From JBCCGG01 sp039029395 (lineage in GTDB: Bacteria > Pseudomonadota > Alphaproteobacteria > Kiloniellales > JAKSDN01): a stretch of 64,000 bases of DNA. The stretch is taken from assembly GCA_039029395.1 (NCBI GenBank), contig JBCCGG010000002.1, forward strand, positions 1 through 64,000, in the 5' to 3' direction. The notes beneath the pieces are model-generated. The model saw only the letters and a list, made by a program, of their open reading frames with translations. It did no database searches and had not been told where the DNA came from. The translations under genes were made by a program, and so were the position numbers. Positions 60,400-64,000 of the stretch are shown here, piece after piece (within the stretch, counting starts at the first letter, position 1; each line of letters starts with the position of its first letter).

Positions 60400-60427
60400 A
60401 CCGGCGGGCCCCGCGCAGCCCGCCGGT
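60400..60427 (+). terminator. Hairpin between nirS and the NirT-like gene
   Basis: ACCGGCGGGC (60400-60409) pairs perfectly with GCCCGCCGGT (60418-60427) around an 8-nt loop, and no U-run follows. It probably stabilises nirS mRNA or limits read-through into the cytochrome gene. Confidence 0.55.
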
Positions 60428-60462
60428 CCGCTCTTCCACCCGAGAGGACGGTGAGCTCCGCC

Positions 60463-62160
60463 ATGCGCCTAAAGAACATCCGCATATTCGGCGCTACGCT
60501 ATTGGGTGCCGCAGCAATCTTTGTCATCGGTATTCTCTCCTGGGGTGGTTTCAACACGGCCATGGAGGAGACCAACACGATGGACTTCTGCATCTCCTGC
60601 CACGAGATGCACGACAACGTCTATCAGGAATACAAGCAAACGGTTCACTATCAGAACCGCTCCGGCGTACGGGCCAGCTGCTCGGACTGCCACGTGCCCG
60701 ACCCCTGGATCTATAAGGTGGCGCGCAAGATCCAGGCGACCAACGAGCTCTATCATTGGGCGCTCGGCACAATCGATACACCGGAGAAATTCGAGGCCAA
60801 CCGCCTGACGCTCGCCAAGCACGTTTGGAAAGCGATGAAGGAGACCGATTCCCGGGAGTGCCGAAACTGCCATTCCTGGGGGGCCATGCTCGAAGGCAAG
60901 CAAAAGCGCCGCGCTTGGAAGCAGCATCAATTGGCCCGGGACGAGGGTCAGACCTGCATCGATTGCCACAAGGGAATCGCCCATCGTCCGGTCCACGTTC
61001 TGCTCGAGGAAGGCGACGATCCCTACGACGGCCAGGCCGACACCCGTGCTCTGGAGGTGCTTGTCGCAGGGGCCATGCCAATGGCCGAGGCCGCAGCCGA
61101 ACCCACGAAAGTTACCGAGTCCGCGCCGAAGCCACCGGAGGCAGCGGCAGCTCCCGAGCCAACGACCAGCGAGATTACCGAGGACACCCAAGTCGCCGCG
61201 GCCGAGCCTGGCGGCGCGGACTGGTCGGCCGTCGCAGGTCGCCCGGTCGCTCTGTTCTATCCCGGCCAAGCCTCGCTCGAGTGGGTCCTGAAGGGCAGCG
61301 ACCACGGCGGCGCCCGGGCGGTCACCAAGATCGGCGACCGCTGCGCCGAATGCCACGAGGGCGAGCAAGCGGACATGGGCGCCAAGATCGTCACCGGCGA
61401 GAAGGTTGAGACCACGGTGATCCCCGGCAAACGCCCGGCCATCGAGGCCGAGCTCAAGGCCGCCTACGATGCGGACAATCTCTATCTACAGGTGACCTGG
61501 CCGGACGGGCCCCACAGCCCGGCGCCTTTCGTCGAAGGCGGCAAGATGGATCCGGAAAACCAGATCAAGCTGGCGGTCATGATCATCGGCGAGGAGAATG
61601 AATTCGCGACCCAGGTCGGCTGTTGGGCGACCTGCCATCACGATAGCCGCTACATGCCAGATCAGCCGGAACAATCGGCAATCAGTGCCGAGCTGACTGA
61701 ACGCTTGGCCGCCCACGACGGCATCACAAAGTATCTGCGCGAAAGCCGTAGTGACCTGGAGATCCGCGGCAGCGACGGCAAACCGCGCGGCGGCTGGGAC
61801 AAGCTGCTGCCGCCGGAAAAGGTCGAGAGCCTCATGGAGGGCGGCCTGTTCGTCGACCTGATCCGCTTCAAGAGCGGCAACGGCACAACGGAGAACGGCT
61901 TCGTTCTTGAAGACCGGGTCGCTGACGGCGGCGCTACGGTTGAAGGCAGCGGCGTACTTGCCGACGGCGTGTGGACCGTCGAGCTGACGATACCCCTGAC
62001 CGGTGGACCGGGTGACATCGCGCTCGATCCCGCGAAGATCTACACCATCGGACTTGCGATTCACGACGACCACACTGCGGCGCGCTTCCACCACGTCTCC
62101 TTGGAATATCGTCTGGGCTTCGACAACGCCGAAGCCGAGGTCAACGCGGTGAAACGCTGA
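60463..62160 (+). CDS. NapC/NirT tetraheme domain fused to an ethylbenzene-dehydrogenase-type heme domain
   Basis: 565 residues from the ATG at 60463 (GGTGAG 7 nt upstream; the GTG at 60451 is an alternative). Residues 8-30 are a membrane anchor. The NapC/NirT domain has CISCH (43-47), CSDCH (73-77), CRNCH (133-137) and CIDCH (165-169). An Ala/Pro/Glu linker spans about 205-255. The C-terminal part has CAECH (294-298), an unusual CWATCH (387-392) and an EB_dh-like beta-sandwich (AYDADNLYLQVTWPDGPHS). It probably carries electrons from quinol to NirS or the cupredoxin. It is coupled to the cupredoxin gene by TGATG. Confidence 0.88.
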   Translation: MRLKNIRIFGATLLGAAAIFVIGILSWGGFNTAMEETNTMDFCISCHEMHDNVYQEYKQTVHYQNRSGVRASCSDCHVPDPWIYKVARKIQATNELYHWALGTIDTPEKFEANRLTLAKHVWKAMKETDSRECRNCHSWGAMLEGKQKRRAWKQHQLARDEGQTCIDCHKGIAHRPVHVLLEEGDDPYDGQADTRALEVLVAGAMPMAEAAAEPTKVTESAPKPPEAAAAPEPTTSEITEDTQVAAAEPGGADWSAVAGRPVALFYPGQASLEWVLKGSDHGGARAVTKIGDRCAECHEGEQADMGAKIVTGEKVETTVIPGKRPAIEAELKAAYDADNLYLQVTWPDGPHSPAPFVEGGKMDPENQIKLAVMIIGEENEFATQVGCWATCHHDSRYMPDQPEQSAISAELTERLAAHDGITKYLRESRSDLEIRGSDGKPRGGWDKLLPPEKVESLMEGGLFVDLIRFKSGNGTTENGFVLEDRVADGGATVEGSGVLADGVWTVELTIPLTGGPGDIALDPAKIYTIGLAIHDDHTAARFHHVSLEYRLGFDNAEAEVNAVKR

Positions 62161-62585
62161 TGGCACGCACCTTGATCACGCGATGGAGTTTGATGGCCCT
62201 TTCAGTCCTGGCGCTTACCGGGCCGGCGTCGGCGAGCGATGAGGAGACAAGAAAAATTTGCGCGGCGGCGGAAGAGCGCTATCAGGACATGGCCGTCGAC
62301 CTTCCGTCGGACGACGGCGTCACCATTGTCCTGATGTACAAATACACCTTCTGCCCGAAGACCTTGGAAGTGCCTCAGGGCACCACCCTGCGCTGGATCA
62401 ACGTTGACAAGCGCACTAGCCACTCGGTCTGGTTCAAGGAGGACGGCGGCGAGGAGAGTGAGCGCCTGTTTCCCGAAGAGTTTGTCGACATGACGATGTC
62501 GGAGCCTGGTACCTACAATTACATTTGCGGGCCGCACGGGGATCAAGAGGACATGCGCGCGCAAGTCACCGTCACGGCCCAGTAA
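62160..62585 (+). CDS. Periplasmic cupredoxin
   Basis: 141 residues. The signal peptide is cleaved after ASA (about residue 26). Type 1 copper ligands are visible as His88 (RTSHSVWF), Cys123 and His126 (YICGPHGD), and Met132 as a probable axial ligand. It is a plastocyanin/azurin-like blue copper carrier. Its start is coupled to the multiheme gene, so it probably relays electrons between that protein and NirS. Confidence 0.87.
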   Translation: MARTLITRWSLMALSVLALTGPASASDEETRKICAAAEERYQDMAVDLPSDDGVTIVLMYKYTFCPKTLEVPQGTTLRWINVDKRTSHSVWFKEDGGEESERLFPEEFVDMTMSEPGTYNYICGPHGDQEDMRAQVTVTAQ

Positions 62586-62594
62586 TCGCCAAGC

Positions 62595-62993
62595 CTAAAC
62601 CCCCAGTTTCTTGTGGAGTCGGGCGTCCCTGGTCTTGAAATGCTCGGTGAACCAGGACTCCAGGTGCCGGGAGAGCTTGGCCTTGTAGTCCTTGGTCTCG
62701 GCGGTCTCGACTTCGTCCATGATGTCGCGGATCTCTTCGAGGAGACGTTCGTGATCGGCCTTGTGGTCGGCCAACTGGTCGTAGTCACATTCGCGCATGA
62801 TCCGCTCTTCCAGGGCGAAGTGCGCTGAGATTTTGGCAAAAACCTCCCCCAGAAAGTCGAGCACGCTGTCCCGATCGGCGTCCTCGCCAAGGTTCGCGTA
62901 GAGTTGATTGATCAGGTCGATCATCTCCTTGTGCTCATAGTCGACCGCGGGCACGCCGACCTTGAATTCGTCCCGCCAGGTGATCAGGGTCAT
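62595..62993 (-). CDS. Bacteriohemerythrin
   Basis: 132 residues with all seven diiron ligands: His21 (DYEHKEM), His58 and Glu62 (HFALEE), His77 and His81 (HKADH), His118 and Asp123 (HFKTRD). Hemerythrins bind O2 and, in some denitrifiers, NO or iron-nitrosyls. Next to nirS, a role in O2 or NO handling is reasonable. Its ATG overlaps the stop of the upstream gene. Confidence 0.93.
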   Translation of the reverse strand: MTLITWRDEFKVGVPAVDYEHKEMIDLINQLYANLGEDADRDSVLDFLGEVFAKISAHFALEERIMRECDYDQLADHKADHERLLEEIRDIMDEVETAETKDYKAKLSRHLESWFTEHFKTRDARLHKKLGV

Positions 62994-63526
62994 GACGAGA
63001 CCTCCGGCCGGTCTTCCGTTCCGCCAGCGAAGAGGAATCCGCCCATCTCGGAGCGAAAGTCGATCACCAAGCTCTGGCCCACCGAAAGCTCGATGGTCTC
63101 CTCCCGTTCGTAATCGAAACCCTGATCTCGCTCGCTGTCGCGCAGGCGGGCGACCAATCGGTGCGTGCCGGGTGGCACCTCGAAGCGCCGGTAGACCTGG
63201 GACCGGCCGTCGCCGGACAGCCCGGTCGGCGCCAGCCGCGCCTCGAACAGCAGTTCACCGTCGAACTGCAGCTCGACCAGCACCGGCAGGCGCTCGCGTG
63301 GGCAGATCTCGAGTCGCTTCATGTTGGCGGGCAGTTCGGCAATCTCCTCGGCGCTGAGCCGCCGACAGCCACCCTTGCGCTGGGCGCCGTGGGAGAAGCT
63401 CAGCACGATCTGCGCCTTGTCGTCGGGAAAGCGCTGATAGGTCGGCCCGTTGGCGAAGATGCCCAAAGTGAGCGCGATGACACCATAGACCAGAATCTGG
63501 CCTAGCGCGCTTGCCGCCTTAGACAT
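62990..63526 (-). CDS. Membrane-anchored protein of unknown function
   Basis: 178 residues. One N-terminal hydrophobic helix (about 8-26; GQILVYGVIALTLGIFA) is followed by a periplasmic beta-rich domain with FDGELLFEARLAPTGL and RRFEVPPGTHRLVARLRD, which resembles a carbohydrate- or protein-binding beta-sandwich. Two cysteines (C54 and C75) could form a disulfide. No family is recognised. It overlaps both neighbours, placing it in one operon with the FlpD-like and hemerythrin genes. Confidence 0.7.
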   Translation of the reverse strand: MSKAASALGQILVYGVIALTLGIFANGPTYQRFPDDKAQIVLSFSHGAQRKGGCRRLSAEEIAELPANMKRLEICPRERLPVLVELQFDGELLFEARLAPTGLSGDGRSQVYRRFEVPPGTHRLVARLRDSERDQGFDYEREETIELSVGQSLVIDFRSEMGGFLFAGGTEDRPEVSS

Positions 63527-64000
63527 GGCTCTCCACCTTCGGCTGCTCTCTGTGTGGCACGGCCAAGCGGTCCCTGAAGGCGGCCAAGGCCTTCGCCAGG
63601 GCTTCTCGGTCGGACTTGGCCGCCCAGAACACCTCGATTCGCTCGCGCGAAACCCGCTTGCGCAGGTAAGGGTCGCGGGTGCCGGCCAACCGCGCCTCGG
63701 TCCACCTGATGCCGTCCCGATTGTAGCAGTCGCCCTCGCGGCAGCCGGTTAGAAAGACGCCGTCCGCCAAATCCCGGCTCAACACGTAATCAATGAAGGA
63801 GGGCGGCAGCGCGGCAGTGCAGGGCAAGGCAATCGTAGCCACCGCCGGACCAGCCAAAGCCTCGAGCGCCGCGGCGTGCTGGCATCCGAACAGGAAGACT
63901 CGCGGCCCCTCGCGCAGTTCGGTCGACAGCAGCTCGATATGCGCACGCAAATCGGAAAGCGGTGCATCTATCAGATCGATCCCTGGGACCAGGTCGCTTT
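63519..64000 (-). CDS. FlpD/MvhD-like iron-sulfur protein, partial at window end
   Basis: The frame runs open from the window edge to the stop at 63519, so the N-terminus lies beyond 64000. The visible 159 or so residues include VFLFGCQHAA, IALPCTAALPPSFIDYVL, FLTGCREGDCYNRDG and a basic RDPYLRKRVSRERIEVFW tail. These are the cysteine blocks of the FlpD/MvhD (hydrogenase/heterodisulfide reductase delta) domain, which binds an Fe-S cluster. The missing part may hold ferredoxin or other redox domains. A TTG at 63950 is an alternative internal start, but the homologous region continues upstream of it. Confidence 0.75.
   Translation of the reverse strand, partial: SDLVPGIDLIDAPLSDLRAHIELLSTELREGPRVFLFGCQHAAALEALAGPAVATIALPCTAALPPSFIDYVLSRDLADGVFLTGCREGDCYNRDGIRWTEARLAGTRDPYLRKRVSRERIEVFWAAKSDREALAKALAAFRDRLAVPHREQPKVESHV

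Noticed and set aside
1..64000. CRISPR arrays, IS elements, integrases, tRNA or rRNA genes
   Set aside because: No regularly spaced repeats, transposase or integrase motifs, or recognisable RNA gene sequences were seen on either strand.

Overview
This window is GC-rich, tightly packed bacterial DNA with many ATGA/GTGA/TGATG overlaps. It looks like an alphaproteobacterium, perhaps a Rhodospirillales-like lineage. The reasons are a nine-gene system I cytochrome c maturation operon in ccmABCDEFGHI order, a Shemin-pathway 5-aminolevulinate synthase, a class I PHA synthase with a phasin, and genes for both sulfur oxidation (sat, aprBA, aprM) and nirS-type denitrification. It reads as a facultatively anaerobic, probably sulfur-oxidising denitrifier. 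I assigned no species. I saw no rRNA, tRNA, CRISPR array, IS element or phage gene.

Layout. 0.2-7.0 kb: ccmABCDEFGHI, which makes periplasmic c-type cytochromes. 7.3-10.5 kb: a polar amino-acid ABC importer. 10.5-13.5 kb: an orphan polyamine-type binding protein, a porin and a 58-residue lipoprotein. 13.6-17.5 kb: a secreted beta-helix protein, a cysteine-poor PAPS-reductase-like protein, a sulfotransferase and a glycosyltransferase remnant. 17.5-22.1 kb: aprA-aprB-aprM facing sat, the sulfite to APS to sulfate branch. 22.4-26.5 kb: an OsmC protein, a flavoprotein, a SELENBP1/methanethiol-oxidase homologue, a 2Fe-2S ferredoxin and a CoA-binding protein. 26.5-32.9 kb: a LysR regulator, an amine-type FAD oxidoreductase and a polyamine-type ABC importer.

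32.9-48.5 kb looks like a low-oxygen/stress island: a P-type ATPase, an acyl-CoA-synthetase/acetyltransferase fusion, a MacAB-like exporter, a small ORF, an LRR protein, PHA synthase, phasin and an FtsH paralogue. 48.5-64 kb: hemA and a cytochrome c, then a full heme d1 pathway (nirE, C, F, D, L, G, H, J, N plus a CbiX-DUF4202 fusion) divergent from nirS. Beyond nirS lie a NirT/ethylbenzene-dehydrogenase-like multiheme fusion, a cupredoxin, a bacteriohemerythrin, an unknown anchored protein and an FlpD/MvhD-like protein cut by the window end.

How the parts fit. Ccm matures the c-type cytochromes (NirS, NirN, NirC, the NirT fusion, the soluble cytochrome c). HemA supplies tetrapyrrole, NirE diverts uroporphyrinogen III toward heme d1, and the cytochromes and cupredoxin could carry electrons to NirS. 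Palindromes of the form TTGAY-N4-RTCAA (Crp/Fnr/Dnr type) lie between nirE and nirS (three copies) and upstream of the cytochrome c-hemA pair. Similar or weaker copies lie upstream of ftsH, the phasin, the acs-GNAT/exporter pair and the small ORF. This suggests that much of the right-hand half belongs to one oxygen/NO-responsive regulon. The sulfur genes could provide electrons for that respiration.
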